Source: Garcia nutans
Taxonomy: Eukaryota; Streptophyta; Magnoliopsida; Malpighiales; Euphorbiaceae
Direction: 5' to 3'
NCBI GenBank assembly: GCA_947685225.1
Contig: CANTUV010000010.1
Span: 7,874,001-7,938,000, forward strand
Length of the DNA: 64,000 nt
Both the position numbers and the translations under genes were made by a program. Shown here piece by piece: positions 12,229-26,600 of this stretch. Position 1 is the first letter of the stretch. Every line of letters starts with the position of its first letter. Below the pieces are notes generated by a model. That model was not told the DNA's origin, ran no database searches, and saw nothing but the letters and a program-made list of their open reading frames with translations.

Positions 12229-14900
12229 GACTGTCGTTTTTTAGTGATGCGGAAATTTTTTCAAACCGACAGATCAACTTGTGGCGTTCATCATTATTTA
12301 AGAATCAGAGCGACGTCGTTTAATGAAAAAAAACAAGCCACCAGCCCTTTCCGCGCAAAACGACCGAAATAAAATGAATGTAACAGACGAATGGACGGCA
12401 AAGAAGGTAAGTTCTTAATTGATTCACCACCAATCACCAGCAGAACTTTGGTTTACTCCCAAAATACAGTTGAAAATTACAAATTCCCCTTCTTCTCAGC
12501 TGCTTAGGCTCCAATTTTAAGATCGTTGATTCATATACGTAGACGTCGTTATGGCAGGAGCTGGCGGCGAAAGGACGCGTCGGTATCCCCAGCATTATCA
12601 TTCTTGCCCAAATTTGATGTTCCTTTTTTAAAAAAAAAAGAAAAGACAATCGCATATATTAATGTTATAAGTCAAAAAGCTTGGGGCTATTTTCAAATAT
12701 CTTTTGATAGGTTTTTTTCTTGCCCATATCGTTTTGTAGTTTGTTATAGGTGGGACTTGGGACCAATTAGTTTTCGTTTTAACTCTGATAATTGCATAGT
12801 AAGTTCAGCATTCAGTTGGAGTTGACAAATGAAAGAATGTTATACATTTCCATTTACTGGACTTGTCTGCAAGGGAATGTTTGCATTCACTGATTATTCT
12901 ACTGGCTACTATATAAGAGAATTTGGTAAAGTATGTACCTTGCCCTTTTCGTTTTTATATTATTTACTAGTGTGCTTTTGCCTTCATATTAGGCATGTCC
13001 TTTTTTATTTATAATTGTTCTCTATAGGCATTTTTTGTTTACTTCTTGTTGTAAAATATCTCATTAGCCATTTAATTCAATTGTTTCATTCTCTTATTTG
13101 GGCTGACATTGTTGTTTATGCTTTTGTTTCGTTTGTCTTGTATAATGGGTTGTTTACCTTGGTGGAGATGGACTGATTTGTGCATTAATTGCCTAAAAGC
13201 TGCTGATAATTATTGTATTTACTTTTTTGTTTTTTGTTCTTTTTTTTGTGGTATACTTTTTCTCTTATTTTTAACAATGATACTGGGGGATATATGTGGA
13301 GTAATCCTCTAGTGGATGCAGGCAAGCACAGCAAACCTTATGTTATATAGCGAGGGAAAATGAACTACAAACCTATGAAGTAGACCTTATTGTCTTTTTA
13401 AAGTTAGTCGTTAGTGTCAATATATCTATTACTTCTGAAGGGTTATGTTGTGAAATATTAGCCCTCATGAAATTTTTATGTACCAGTGCCACTTGTATAT
13501 TGGTTCTGTACACTGATGTGTCACTCCGTTTGTAGTTCGTGAAGTTAGTTCATTCTATCCAACCTTACCTATCCTGCAGCTTCTGCATACCCTTTAGCTT
13601 TGATTTCTGGAGAAACATCAGTAGAGAATTTCAGTGAGGAACTTTGAACTTTGATGGGAAAGGTAACAAAAATTACTTCAGCACTGTTGGATAGTTGGGG
13701 AATGAGGATGATGCAGTATGCTGAGTTTGAAAATATATAAAAAAAAAGTTCACCTAATTATCCAAGACAGAGTTCTTATTGATAAGCACTGTTAGAACTT
13801 TTTCTAAGCTCTGCTCCACTTCATTCTTCAAAGCAATTGCATTTCCATCAATATGTAGCCTGCGCTTATAGTTAATTTTTTTGCAGATATTAGAGGGTTT
13901 TTAATGCATCATTATGCTGTTTTTGTCTTGGTACTTCGACTGGGTTGAAGTGAAGCATAATGACCCACAATTTGGGTCTAAAGATTCAGTAGAGTGCTTG
14001 CCCGATAAGAAGACACCGCATAGCAGTTAGTGTTGGCCTTTCATAGTGATAGTTCTCTACTTGCTGTTGGTGGCAAGGCAGGGATATTCTACCGTCTTTC
14101 TGTTCAATTATTTAAATGGTTAAAATTTGTAGCAGGGGTATGTTTGAACCTGATTCATGTTATCATTTCTGCAGATAATCAATGCTGCAGTTATAATGGA
14201 TACTTTGTTTTGACAGATTATTGTAAGGGAATGTTATCAGAAGTGCTCATGGCATGCTTCCTCAAACAATTTACCTGATAAAAAACCTGAAAGATTTTGT
14301 ATTGTTATGCCTTGTTTGAAACTTTGGAAGTAGTCTAAGCAAAAATCAGATAAAACAGACGTGTGCTTGTTTTGGGTATTACATTTTCTGCTAAAACAGA
14401 AAGGTGCATGTTCCCTGCTTTGGGATGTGTTGTTGGGAAGTCCTCTGAAGTGGAACCTAGACAAGAGATCAACCTGAACAATGTGATATGTGAGCTGATT
14501 TTCGCTTCATATATTGGAAAACCTTCGTAAACTGTGTCCATTCAAGGGAACCACTGGACTGGGTTGGTGGGTTGTTTTGTCGCATTTACATTTTCCTTTA
14601 TTGATTGCATTTCTCCTATTTATTAGTTGAAGTTTATGTCAGCTTCAAGTTATGTTGAGAACAGGAAGAAGTGGGAAGCCAGTACAGAAAATTCTCATTC
14701 TTGTGTGGGAGATATGTATAATGTATCTGCAAAAGTAAAATGATATTCCTTCTGTCCGCTTTCTGAAATTCCTTAGCCTTCATCTTAGGCAAATTAATGA
14801 TTTTTCTCATCATTGAAAATTGCAAATGCCTCAGAATTATTTAAAAGTGAAGATGTCCTACAATATTGCATCCCAAGCTGTTATATATTTATATATAATA
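12229..14900. other. Less AT-rich anonymous region, possible gene remnant
   Basis: Base composition is visibly richer in G and C than the flanks. An ATG at 12551 opens MAGAGGERTRRYPQHYHSC and closes soon after; it could be a first exon with a donor near 12582, but no partner exon is convincing. A patch near 14028-14100 reads AFHSDSSLLAVGGKAGIF, which resembles a WD40 blade, yet its flanks have stops in all frames. I cannot assemble a gene here. It may be an untranslated RNA, a decayed gene or old transposon sequence. Confidence 0.3.
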
Positions 14901-16170
14901 ATATTAAGTTCCAAAAATATGGATCATAGAAAGGTAATTTTATGAATAAAAGAAGTAACGCTATGCTTAATTATTATGATTTTTTGAATTAACAAGTAAG
15001 GAAAATAGAGAAAAACGACAGAGACTTATTTCTCAAGCGGTGCCAAATGGAAAATAATGGTTGGATTAATTAATGTATAGTAATAATATATAATTAAGCT
15101 ACTAATTTTATATTCCACATGTTTTCTTAACAATTTTTTTTTCAGTTTTTTTATTTGTATTTTTAGTTCTAATACTATGATGCTATGGCATTTGCCATAT
15201 TGTTTCAATAATTATATTTATGTGCAAAATCCTTCGAATTTTATATTTATAATTTTATTTTAATAATATCACATATTATTTTTGCATAAACTTATAATAA
15301 ACCACTGTGTCTTTTCCTTGATACGATAAGCATGTAATGGTTTTTAATTAAAAAGTTTAGAGAAGACAAATTAATATCTGCCTGATGTATATTTTCACCT
15401 AATTAAAATTTTTTTAAACCTAATCTAAGTAAAGATAAGACTCTTCTGGACATTAATTTGTGTACTAATTAATTAAGATACCAAACTTTGAAAAATATTT
15501 AGAGTTATTAAAGCATCCTATAAAGATAATTTTGGTGGCAGTGTTGATACAGACAGAACAAATAAATAACAGAAAATTTATTTATTTAATTATAACATAA
15601 AAGAATGTTGTTTAATAGAACTGTTGGATGCGCTGATAACTGATATGCACTTAATAATTGAGCTACATTTATTTTGTAAAAGAAAAATAAAACATCCATT
15701 GTTAGTTGTTGGGAGTTTAAATAGTTTTTACTTTAAAAAAACATTTATTTTAGAAATTTTCCGGTAGCTACTCTAAAGTTAGACCATTTTATTCATATAA
15801 AAATTAATTACTAATCAAGTATTTTTTTAAAAAAATTAATTTTGTGACTACAGTAATGATAAATAATTATCATATATATTAACATAGTAATATTTAAAAG
15901 AAAAGATATAAATATATATAGAAAAACAATAATTTATGATTTTTCATTATTAATTCATTATTCTTTTTGTTTAAAGAGAACAGACAATAGATTAATTTTA
16001 AAAAAAAAGTCTAATACTTAAAATAAAAGAAAATATTTCCCCTTATGCGTAGACTTTGTAGGATTGGTCCAAAACCCGCTTTAAATGAAAGCTTTGTTAG
16101 ATCCGCGAAGTCTTTAAATTAGATCAGCTTAAGTATAATTAAGATGCCCACTAGTACAGCGCTGACAAGG
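14901..16170. other. AT-rich intergenic DNA, nothing recognised
   Basis: No frame with domains, no LTR or inverted-repeat termini, and no RNA gene seen. Confidence 0.6.
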
Positions 16171-16174
16171 AGAG

Positions 16175-16355
16175 GAATAATTATATGTTATAACCGTTGT
16201 AGCAATAAATGTCTACAACGGATCAATAAAATTCTTACATGTAGATTAAATGTCTACAACATACCAATGAAATGAATCATTTAATTTACGTATAAGAATT
16301 TCATTGATCCGTTATAGGCATTTATTGCTACAACGGTTGTAGCATATAATTATTC
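16175..16355. mobile_element. Foldback MITE, about 180 bp
   Basis: The left arm starts GAATAATTATATG at 16175, continues with ACCGTTGTAGCAATAAATG and reaches ACGGATCAAT. It is mirrored on the right by ATTGATCCGTTATAGG, CATTTATTGCTACAACGGT and CATATAATTATTC, ending at 16355. The arms pair over roughly 65 bp each with only a few mismatches, leaving a short centre. There is no coding capacity. The target repeat is ambiguous, so the transposon superfamily is left open. Confidence 0.8.
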
Positions 16356-18608
16356 GACTATAAATCATTTTATTTGTAGAGTGGGGAATCTCTACTAATA
16401 ATTAAAGCTGGAAGGTTTGCCTCTTAAATATGATTAATTAATGAATTTAAATTTTATTTGAGTTGTTGAGCTACAAATCATTTTTTTTTCTTAATTCAAT
16501 TACAATCTTTAATTACTTATTCTTGTGATTAGTACTCAAATCTAAACTCCAAGAGCCATATGGCACAAATAATAAGAGTCCCCACCTTAGAGTTTGGAAT
16601 TTTAAGTTGAGCCGAAGAGTTTTTCGAAAAGGTTGAGTTAACTTTACGTTTTTCTTAAACAATTATATACAATTCATAATTTAAATTTTAATGTACTAAA
16701 ATTGACTATAATACAAAAAGTTTTATAGTGGAAATTAAATTAACAAGATATATATATATATACTTTTTAAAGAGAATTTAATAAAAAAATTTACTTGAAC
16801 TAAAGCGATATTGGTAAACCCATCTCACATTTAAAAACTATAGAACATAAAATTTAAGTTATTTTGTACTGTAAAGTCCAATTTATTATAAATTCAATTA
16901 CAATAACTTTACCTCAATTGCATAAATTTTTATTATATGCTTATATCACTAAATTTTGATAATTTTACATAAAAAATAAATTTAGCATTTTAGAAATTAA
17001 AGGGGACTATGGCTCTTCCCAATCTCTTCTCCGTATCAGTGTGTGTATATATATTATGTATGCCTTGTAATAGAGTATTTAATTGTATCATAATTTTGAA
17101 AAGTTGATAAAATTATTCTTTTTGATTAAAAATGTCATATTTATTTATAAATAATCCATGTAACATAAAATACTGAGCATAATAAATTTTAATAATTAGT
17201 TGAAAAAATATTTTATTTAGTAGAGAGTAAGAAAAATTATTTTATTGAAAAAAGAAACTGTGAGATCTTATGTTAAAAGATAATTATACTATTATTTTTA
17301 ATTATAGCAAAATAAGATCGAAATGTTATAAGATTAGTTTAGGTATTGTCTAAACTTTCTAAGTAAAGTTTGATTATAACCAAACAAGTTAACGTTTTTT
17401 TAATTAATTTTTTCAGTATTTTGTTATATCTTTCAACTTTTATAATATAATTTTTTTAATAAAATATAAATTCAGTAGTATATATCTATGTAAAATATAT
17501 TTTTAGTAATCAGTTTTTTCTGTAATTTACCAAAGGAACCATAAGAAGCAACATTAAACTGAGAAATGTGCTTTCAAATTGAGGTTACGAGATCAATAAT
17601 AAGTATATATATGATCTTGCTATTGTTTTTTGTTCTGTATTTTTTTTATTGCTTAAGAGCCTAATTATAGAAGCAAAGCTTAATTAATTTGACACTGTTT
17701 ACTAAACATGGACCACAAATCATGTTCCTAAACAGTGTTTTCACGCAGAAAGTACAGTTAGATGCACAAGAGTTTTGACTACTCAAGCAATGGAATATAA
17801 GATCGATCTTTATTATTATAAAAATGGCCCAATGGAGATATATTCCTTAAAATTTAATATCCAAATTTCTAAAAAAATATAAAACAGGCTGACATATGTA
17901 GTACGTTATCATTTTACTTTAAACACCGTCCAAATTTTTATTTTCTTTCAGAATATAAATATAATAATATATATGATAAAAAAATTATACCTAAATTAAG
18001 GTAATTGGAAGGATTATTCTTTGATTATTTCAAATATAAAGGACGAATTTTATACCACATCTAGAAAGGGAAGTTAGTTTACCAAGTAGAAAATGCTGGA
18101 ACATTTATAATATAAAATATATACATATGATGTTTGCAAACACTTCTCGAAAATTTTAACCCCTTTCAACAACTACTCTTTTGTCTAGTTTCGTTGTCAT
18201 TTACTGCACATGTTTTGTCATTCTTAGGTCTATTATATGATTAATTAGTTGTCATCATATATATAACTCCTGTAAGTGATCTGTTTCTTGATTAATTAGG
18301 GTTTGTGAATAATATAATAACAATCAATCTAATATTTCTATCTAATTATAAATTTAAAATTTATTATATATTCAAAAGAAATAGAAATATTTCATGACAA
18401 TTATAGTATATGAATTTTATTTTCTGGAATCTTAGATATCTAGTTTGATCCGAGAAATATAAGCATGTAATTATAACTTTCTTAATCAATTCATATGTTT
18501 ATTAATAAATAATAAAAAAAATTCAACTTTAAGGATGATCTAATCCAATTAACTAATATGAGTCATTCTCATAGTAGATTTGGAAAGTGGGGATGGCTTG
18601 ATGGCTTG

Positions 18609-18644
<36 letters not shown>

Positions 18645-21080
18645 GCACCAAATAAATAAAAGTTAATATTATTCCTCATCCAAAAATTGATCAACGAACC
18701 ATTGATTGCCACCTCTCTATAGTTAAATAAATTGAATTTATAGGTCTATGATGCCCGTGCTACATCAACATTATATGCATCTTTTGGATTAACATTAATT
18801 GAGAGTCAGCTTTCAACAGTTGAATATTTAATTATAAAAAAAATGCTTGATAAGATTTTTTTTAAGAGTGTGCAAATCTTTCGAATATGATCAAGCTGAA
18901 TAAATTTTGGTTAGATTCAATCAGTTTGTATTCCATATGCGAGTGAATCAGATTTATATTTTAAAAAAATTTTATTTTTGGTTAGATAATTGGGTTGAGA
19001 TTTATTTTTTTATTTGAACCTGAATCCAACCGATAAATATTTATTATACATATATATTTGATATATATTATATAATTCAACTCAACTCGTTCGAATATAA
19101 AAATATATGGGCCGATCGAAGATATGTATACTTTCAGTCGAAATTAATTTAAATTTTTTAGCATTTAATTGGGTTAATCAGCTTGAAATATATCATAAAT
19201 CCAACCGAACTTAACTAATGCTTATCTTTAATTTTTTTTAAAAAAAATTCAAATATCTAAAAAAAATTCAAATATTTAATTAGGTTTTAAGATACTATTA
19301 TTGCTATTATAAATATTTAAAAATTATGATAAGTATAATTCACTAGCTATTATGATTATTAATTTTGTCTTATTATTTGTAAAAATAAACAAACATATGT
19401 AATTTATCATTTTATATTTATATTTATAAAAGGACAGTATTCGTAAGATGTTGAATTATCAAATAACTAAAATATTATTTTATAGTTCAAAGTTAATTTA
19501 TATAGATGGTTATTGTTAAAATTTGGTAAGAAAAATTTTATTATTTTTATAGTCAGAGTCGATTCGAACTTAAAATAATGATTTACATAAAAAAAAATAT
19601 TAATACTCACCGCACTAATAATAAAATTTAAGAGTCAAAATATGATCGCTTGGTATAGTAGAGTGGAACAACATATATAATTACACAAGTGTAAAACAAA
19701 TAAAGATGAAAACTGATAATTATTAAGTAGGTAATCCAACACTTAGGGTTTAAAATATTATAAATAATTGATCCTTTTTAGGTCTTAATTTGGTCGTATG
19801 TACAGATTAGCACTTATACAGACCACAAATTCAACTTCTTTAGTATTATTTTAAACTTTATTACTTGTTAATTTCAAACTTATTGGGACCATTATTAGTA
19901 GACTAAACACCAAATACGGAGGAAGAGAGCAGGGACCATTTTGTTTATAATTTTTATAACCAAGTTTTAGTCGTTTTATAATTGCAATTAGGGTTTGCTT
20001 CCTTTTCCTTAGATCCTTTAATGGTTAATGCTTTTTTAAATTTAATTTAAAAAAAAAAGGAAAAAAGAGTATACCTAACCTAAGTCATGCCAACTATATA
20101 TGGAAAGTTGCCCACCATTGTGTTCCCCATAAAAGCTTACCCTCTTTTTCAGCAGTTTATTATTTGTTGGATATAAACATACTGACTTCAGGATAAAATT
20201 ATACTATGCCTCATTATATATATATAGCTTTCTTTTATTTGCAATTGTTAAGGATATTGATCCTTATATTAATTAGCTTATTATATGTATCTAATAATTA
20301 TAATTTTTTTTCTATAGATAAATTTAAGGTTGCACCTTCAAGCTCTAACTATAAGCTTTAAAATGAATGTAAATTTCAAAAATTAAGTTTCATTAACAAG
20401 ATTTTAATTTGAATTGTTATTTTTTTAAAAAAATTAAATTTATGATTTCTTTGAAATTATTTACAAAAATATCAATTGTACCATTATTTTATAAAATTTT
20501 TACCTGCTTATAAAACATATTTATTAATTGTTATCAATATTTTCTATATATTAATAAGTTAGAGAGTTATATATTGATGTTTTATAATTTTATTATGAAT
20601 ATTAATATTTTTTTATGATTACATATTTTTTCATTAGATTTTGATAACAATATAGACCTCTGTTCTATCTCTAGAGTTCGTATTCAAATGTTATGATTTG
20701 ACTAACCTACTAAGATAGAAATAAGAATCGGACTCTAGTGGGAATATTCTATTATTTAAATCTGCTCAGTTCATCTGTAGATAAAAAAGTTTAGAAAAAA
20801 AAATATTTATATGGAGATATTCATCTCTATTTATAATTAAGGAAAATGAAACAACTTTTGATCATGCCAGTAGAAATTGTGAATGTATTAGTGCCGTATG
20901 ACGGCTGTATCAAATATTTGTCGTCTATTGATGAGTACCTCGATTTGCATTTTTTATGTCTTAGGTAGCTCAGTGTGTCGACCTTGTGTATCCAACGTAT
21001 TATCTCTTCATGAGAGATAGGTGAGTGATCTGCGAGGCTCGGTTCTAGGCTAGTTGACTAGAATAGGTATTAGATTTAAT
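16356..21080. other. AT-rich intergenic DNA, no gene seen
   Basis: It contains a (TA)n tract at about 18610-18640. A less AT-rich patch at about 20880-21060 reads like old repeat sequence but carries no recognisable domain. Confidence 0.6.
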
Positions 21081-21089
21081 ATATACACA

Positions 21090-21470
21090 AGGTATAATTA
21101 AGTTTTTTTTATTAAATATAATATAATATAATATATCAACATTTAATATGATATTCGTATTTTTTGTTTATCAAAAGAGAATATGATTAATAAGATATAT
21201 TATATCTTTTTCTTAAATTAAATATAATATGTCAGCGTTTAATATAATATTTATACTTTTTATTTATCAAAAAAATAATATGTAATAAGTCTTTTTTATT
21301 AAATTAAATATAATATATCAATATTTAATATAATATATATATTTTCTGTTTATCAAAAGAGAATATGATTAAAAAAATATATTAAGTCTTTTTATTAAAT
21401 TAAATGTAATATATCAGTATTTAATACGATATGCGTATTCTCTGTGTATCAAGAGAGATATGGTTGATAG
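21090..21470. repeat. Four degenerate tandem units of about 90-100 bp upstream of NF-YB5
   Basis: Each unit has a T-run then ATTAAAT.ATAATAT, ATATC.A.ATTTAATA and TTTATCAAAAGAGAATATGATTAA-like blocks. The units end near 21190, 21285, 21371 and 21470. In the last unit the final block is GTATCAAGAGAGATATGGTTGATAG, so the ATATG of the repeat is the start codon of the NF-YB gene at 21460. The promoter-proximal DNA and first codons are therefore part of the repeat. Confidence 0.75.
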
Positions 21471-21972
21471 CACGGACAATAACTTAGAAAGATTATACCA
21501 AAGGCACAACTTTGGAGGAGAAGATGGGATCATAAAAGAGCAAGATAGATTGCTTCCAATAGCAAATGTGGGGAGAATCATGAAGCAAATACTTCCTTCA
21601 AATGCAAAAGTCTCCAAAGAAGCTAAAGAAACAATGCAAGAATGCGTCTCAGAGTTCATAAGCTTTGTGACAGGTGAAGCATCAGATAAATGTCACAAAG
21701 AGAAAAGAAAAACAGTTAATGGAGATGATATTTGTTGGGCTCTTGCAACTCTAGGGTTTGATGATTATGCAGAGCCACTCAGAAGGTATTTGCATAAATA
21801 TAGGGAGCAAGAAGGAGAAAGAGCCACAAATAAAGGAAGCAGCAACGAAGAAAGAAAGGGTTTATCTGATCTAGACTACAGACGTGATCAACCATGGAAC
21901 CCTAGTACTGCAACTCCATTGAAGTTCCCAGTTGCTGATGCAAGTAATACCTCTCGCTCCAAGCAATTTTGA
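21460..21972 (+). CDS. NF-YB5: NF-YB subunit, NF-YB5-like, CCAAT-binding factor
   Basis: This intronless frame of 170 residues carries a complete NF-YB histone-fold domain from about residue 26 to 117. It opens with KEQDRLLPIANVGRIMK and continues with KVSKEAKETMQECVSEFI, FVTGEASDKCHKEKRKTV, NGDDICWALATLGFDDYAEP and LRRYLHKYREQEGE. NF-YB pairs with NF-YC through this fold and, with NF-YA, binds CCAAT boxes in promoters. The KEQDRLLPIANVGRIMK and CHKEKRKTVNGDDICWA segments resemble Arabidopsis NF-YB5 more than the LEC1 group or the widespread NF-YB2/3 type. The N terminus is short (25 residues), and the 53-residue tail is rich in charged and polar residues. The ATG was chosen because the frame before it consists of stop-containing repeat DNA. 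Orthology to NF-YB5 is inferred from domain wording. Confidence 0.92.
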   Translation: MVDSTDNNLERLYQRHNFGGEDGIIKEQDRLLPIANVGRIMKQILPSNAKVSKEAKETMQECVSEFISFVTGEASDKCHKEKRKTVNGDDICWALATLGFDDYAEPLRRYLHKYREQEGERATNKGSSNEERKGLSDLDYRRDQPWNPSTATPLKFPVADASNTSRSKQF

Positions 21973-23600
21973 GCTCCATCAGGTATATATAGTAATATAA
22001 TATCGAAGCCTTAATTTGATTATATTGATATTTATCTTACAAGGGTGACTAATATTTACAGTTTTTCTCTAAAGAAATTTTAGTTTTTATTGTATTGGAG
22101 CTGTGAGATTACAAGTTTGAATTCAATTAAAACCCAATTAGTCAAAAAAAAAAAAATGGATGGGAGACTTGGAGCTGTGGAATTTTATTTAAATAGCAGT
22201 TCAAATTGGTGTAGGCTAAGAATCTCTGTGGTTTGTTTTTGATTTTATTAACTGCTGTTAGAGTAATGGTTGTTGTTGGTGATATGCAGTTGACTATTGT
22301 ATGTGACTTGGAATTCATTTATAAACATTCATACCACTGCATTAATCTGTTTTATTCAATGTTTGTGAATTTGAAACTGAAATTTGGATTGTGAATTTGA
22401 AATCCATAAATAAAAAAAGAAACGAATGGGTTTGAAATAATAAGAGAAGGGGAAGGGGCCGGGATTAAAATTTTTATTAAATCCATCACGTCTAAAACTC
22501 TAGAATTTTGATTTCAAATTTAAATCCATAAAACGTTTAGCAAATAATGAAAAATTTTCCCCAAATAAAAAAATTTGAGAGTTCAAATCGATGTAAATAA
22601 ATAAAAAAAAAAACTGGGGAATAAGTTATTTACTTTTACTGGTTAACGCTAACCCTTTGAAAATATTGGTAACGAATCATATGGAATAATATCAACTAAA
22701 GTAGGATTTGAAGTTTTAATCACTTTACTAGAAGTGGACTACTCTATGTCTCTATCACTAAACTATATATAAGATCACAGATTATAGGGTTCAGTTTCTA
22801 TTTGTTTTCAAAACAATCAATATGAGCTTAAAATTTCTTGGATTGTGTTCACTTATGGAAAACTAGAATAGTCTTTTAGAAAAATTTTCTATAGAAAATA
22901 AAAATTTATGTTTACATTATATAATTTTCTCAAATTAGAAAATAATTTTTTTTTTAATTTTCTAATTTTAAGAAGATTTTGTCAAAATTTTCTTTTATAA
23001 ATATAGTCAAATTTATACAAAGTTTTTATATCGGCATTAAAAAATAATTTTTTATTTTTACTGAATGAAAATATTTCTAAATTTTTTGTAAAAAATAAAT
23101 ACTCTAATTTTCTAAAAAAAAACTAAAAATAAAAAATAAAAAATTACTTTCTATAAGTAAACATCCTTAATTTTTAACTCTTGATTTTTTTTACAGTGTT
23201 AGTTAATGTCTTTTTGTTAATTGAATTATCAAAATAATCAGAACATTCAAATATATAGAAGTTAATAACACATGCCATAATTGGATGCTATGACTGCAAT
23301 GTTAATTTATGATCAAGATAATAAATATTAATAACAATACTGAAATTAACTTGAACAATGCTTTAGCTATATATATTACTTGCAAAAAATATATTATATG
23401 CACGAATTAGCCAACATAAGCCTGGCTAGGCTCTTAGTTTTCTCTGAATAAGGAACACTCATCAATCCATATATACTTCTGTTTTATTCTTTACAAAATT
23501 TCAATTGCTTCAGTACATTTGGAATAGTAATCTTTTTCTGTTTCCACAATTATCTAAGAACTGTTTAGCACTTAGTTCCTTGTTTTATTAGTTAAATATT
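21973..23600. other. Intergenic DNA between NF-YB5 and HAK genes
   Basis: It holds the 3' flank of NF-YB5 and, on the other strand, the 3' flank of the transporter. The two genes converge. No other frame or repeat structure stands out. Confidence 0.6.
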
Positions 23601-26600
23601 CTAAAGCTCATAAATCATACCTACTTTGAGCATGCGCTTTTGAGGAATATCAAACACCTTCTCACTTTGTCTCAAATTTCTTTTCAAGAAACTGTAAGCA
23701 TAATCTATTATTATCTTCTTCCCTATGTTTGCTCCATTGCCAGCAACCACCTCATTCTCTCCGATCAAATGAACAACTCCGGCACCCCATGCTTTGTCTA
23801 TCATTTCAATTTGGCTATCTAATTCCTCTTCATTTACTTGACTACTGATCACGTTTCTGTTTTCATCAACTTCTCTGTCACTTTCAAATTCTTGATCTTC
23901 ATGACGAATCTTTGCACCAGTCTCATCATTGTTAAGAATTGCCGGATTCAACCAGTAATCTTCTTTAATAAAATCTTTCAATTTTTCAATCAATATTCTT
24001 TCAAAAGGCTCTTGCTCATTGCGAACATCAGCATATCCATATCGTGCTACGCAGCGAAACACATTGAGCGCTTTTGGTTCTACTCTGCGGAAAAGAAATC
24101 GCTCTTCTACCGGAACCTTTCCGATTGGGAGTGTTTTGATGGACACAAATGCAAGTACAGAGTGAAGTGCAGGCACATTTGCCACATAGTGCTTGAAGAT
24201 AGGCGGAATACCATGAACAAGCTCAGAGTAGAACATTGCAACTCCAGGGAGTCTGCTAAAGTTGGTCTCAGTAGCAATTTCCTTAAGCTTATCAGGAGAA
24301 ATCTTGTTTTCAAGTTCGTAATAGTACTTCCTTCGGTATACATAATTCCAAACATACATTATAGTCATTAGAACTGCAGCAAATGCTAATGGTAGATATC
24401 CTCCTTGATCAAATTTGTAGAGGACTGCACTTAAGTAAATGAGCTCCACAACTCCAATTGTTAGCACATAAGCAATTACATAAAGAACGTTGGTTTTCCA
24501 TATCATGAGCATTATCAATACCAGAAAGGCTGATGTGAGAGTCATTACGAACACCACAGCAATTCCTGAATATACAACAATTCATTCAGTTTTCAGTGTT
24601 GCTATATATGTTTAAATAAATACGGTTGGTATTATCAGAATTTGACATTTGGGCTTTCAATCCTATTAACTGCTATTGATTAAATTTCAACTTTCATCAA
24701 TATTTATCCTTCAACTATTAACTTTCAGTCAACAGTTAATTGCCATCAGTTACAGTTAACTGACCAGTATGTTAAAGTTGTAGCTTACCATAGGCATTGC
24801 CAATATTTGTAGTGCTCCTAAAACCAAGAGTAACTCCAACACAAGCAATCATAAGAAGATAATTGACTTCAGGAATATAGACTTGTCCTTCGTACTTAGT
24901 CGAGGTGTGCACTATTTTCACACGAGGGAAGCATCCAAGTGAGAGAGATTGCTGGATAATTGAAAAAGTTCCTGAAATCATAGCTTGACTAGCAATGATT
25001 GAAGCCAACACCGCCACCACAAACATTGGCCAGTATAGATGGTCTGCATATTTATTAACCGGTCATCAGAATATATATATATATATATATATATATAGTT
25101 CATAATAATAAATTGTAGCAAGTTGAGAAACATTAATGGACACAAACACAAACCTGGTATAGACTTGTAAAAGGTCTTTGAGACAAGATCATTGTGCTTT
25201 CTGAGAAAAGCCGCTTGTCCAGTATATGCACATATAAGAGCTGGGTATGTCACTGTGCACATACTTATTTGTATAGACGGAACTGTGAAGTGACCAACAT
25301 CAGCAAATAATGCTTCAGTTCCTGCATTTCACCATTATTCAATAAATACTTTAGCAACATCAGCAAATAAAATGCCTGTGTAACTTGTACTAACAAAAAA
25401 AAAGAAAGTAATTATTACCTGTTATGGCAAGGACAACGCCACCAAGAGAAATCCAAGCTTGATCTTTGTTCCTCCTAAAATAATCTACTATATATTTTGG
25501 GTTTAAAGCTTTGATAACTGCTGGATCAAATTTGAAGAAATTATAAACGCCAATACCACCGATCATTGCGAACCATACACAAATTATTGGAGCAAAACTG
25601 TAGCCCACTTTATCAGTTCCGAATTTTTGAACCATGAACAGGCAAATCAAGATGGCTACTGATATCCAAACGATCATGTCTGTATATAGAAAAGATAAGC
25701 TGTTAGGTTACTTGTTTATTATTTACATACATCACAGCCATAAACCAATAATCTATCAATTACTAATGCATATCATCAAAATAAATAAATTAAATACAAA
25801 AATAGGCCAATTTTCTAGTTTGTTAGATTATTGGTTCAGTTTTCAGTGCAGTGATAAAGCTTGGAAGTATTGTCATGTTGCAGATTTGAAATTCCACACT
25901 TAACTCAATTTTCTTTCTTTTTTTTAAAGAAAAGAAAAAAAAAGCCTTGTGACATAAAAATAATTGGAAGGCTTCAATAATTGGGAATATTTATCATTAA
26001 TTAATATTATATTTTTCATCTTAAGGCAGTTCAAAAAAGGTCAACCTAACCAAGTTGCATCAGCTCCACTAACCCAGGACAGAGAAAACAAAATTAAAAA
26101 AATTCATTAATTTATATATATAATATATTAGTATTATGATTTTTAAATTTACCAAGATTTCAAGATTCAAACTCCGAAGATATTGTGATAAAAAAAAAAC
26201 TCCAAAGATAATAATAATATTTTTTTTTCTAAAGGAAAGATTCCATTAGGGAGGCACACGTGTATACACATGCGTAGAAAAATGTAAAGAAGGGGTTTTA
26301 TTAACCTACTGTCGGTCATTTTTGTTGTGGCTTCTTTAATCCCTCCCACCGCTGATAAAACTGCAAAGTTTTAAGAAAACATTTAATTTGTTAGTCCAAG
26401 TCAAAAGTGGCACAAATTTTTTAATGTAGAAACAAAAATTTATAAATCCTAAAAACTTGTCTTTTCTGAAATTGCTAAGAATTCCAAAGAACAGGGGAGA
26501 ACTGAACCATGGACCATAAAGAAAGATGGTCTTTGAGCTAGCCCACCTTTGACCAAAATTTTAACAAAAGTCATGTTGCGGACCATTCACAATTCGAGTA

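Noticed and set aside
23838..24371. Plus-strand frame of 177 residues
   Set aside because: It is antisense to the last exon of the potassium transporter, which is strongly supported.
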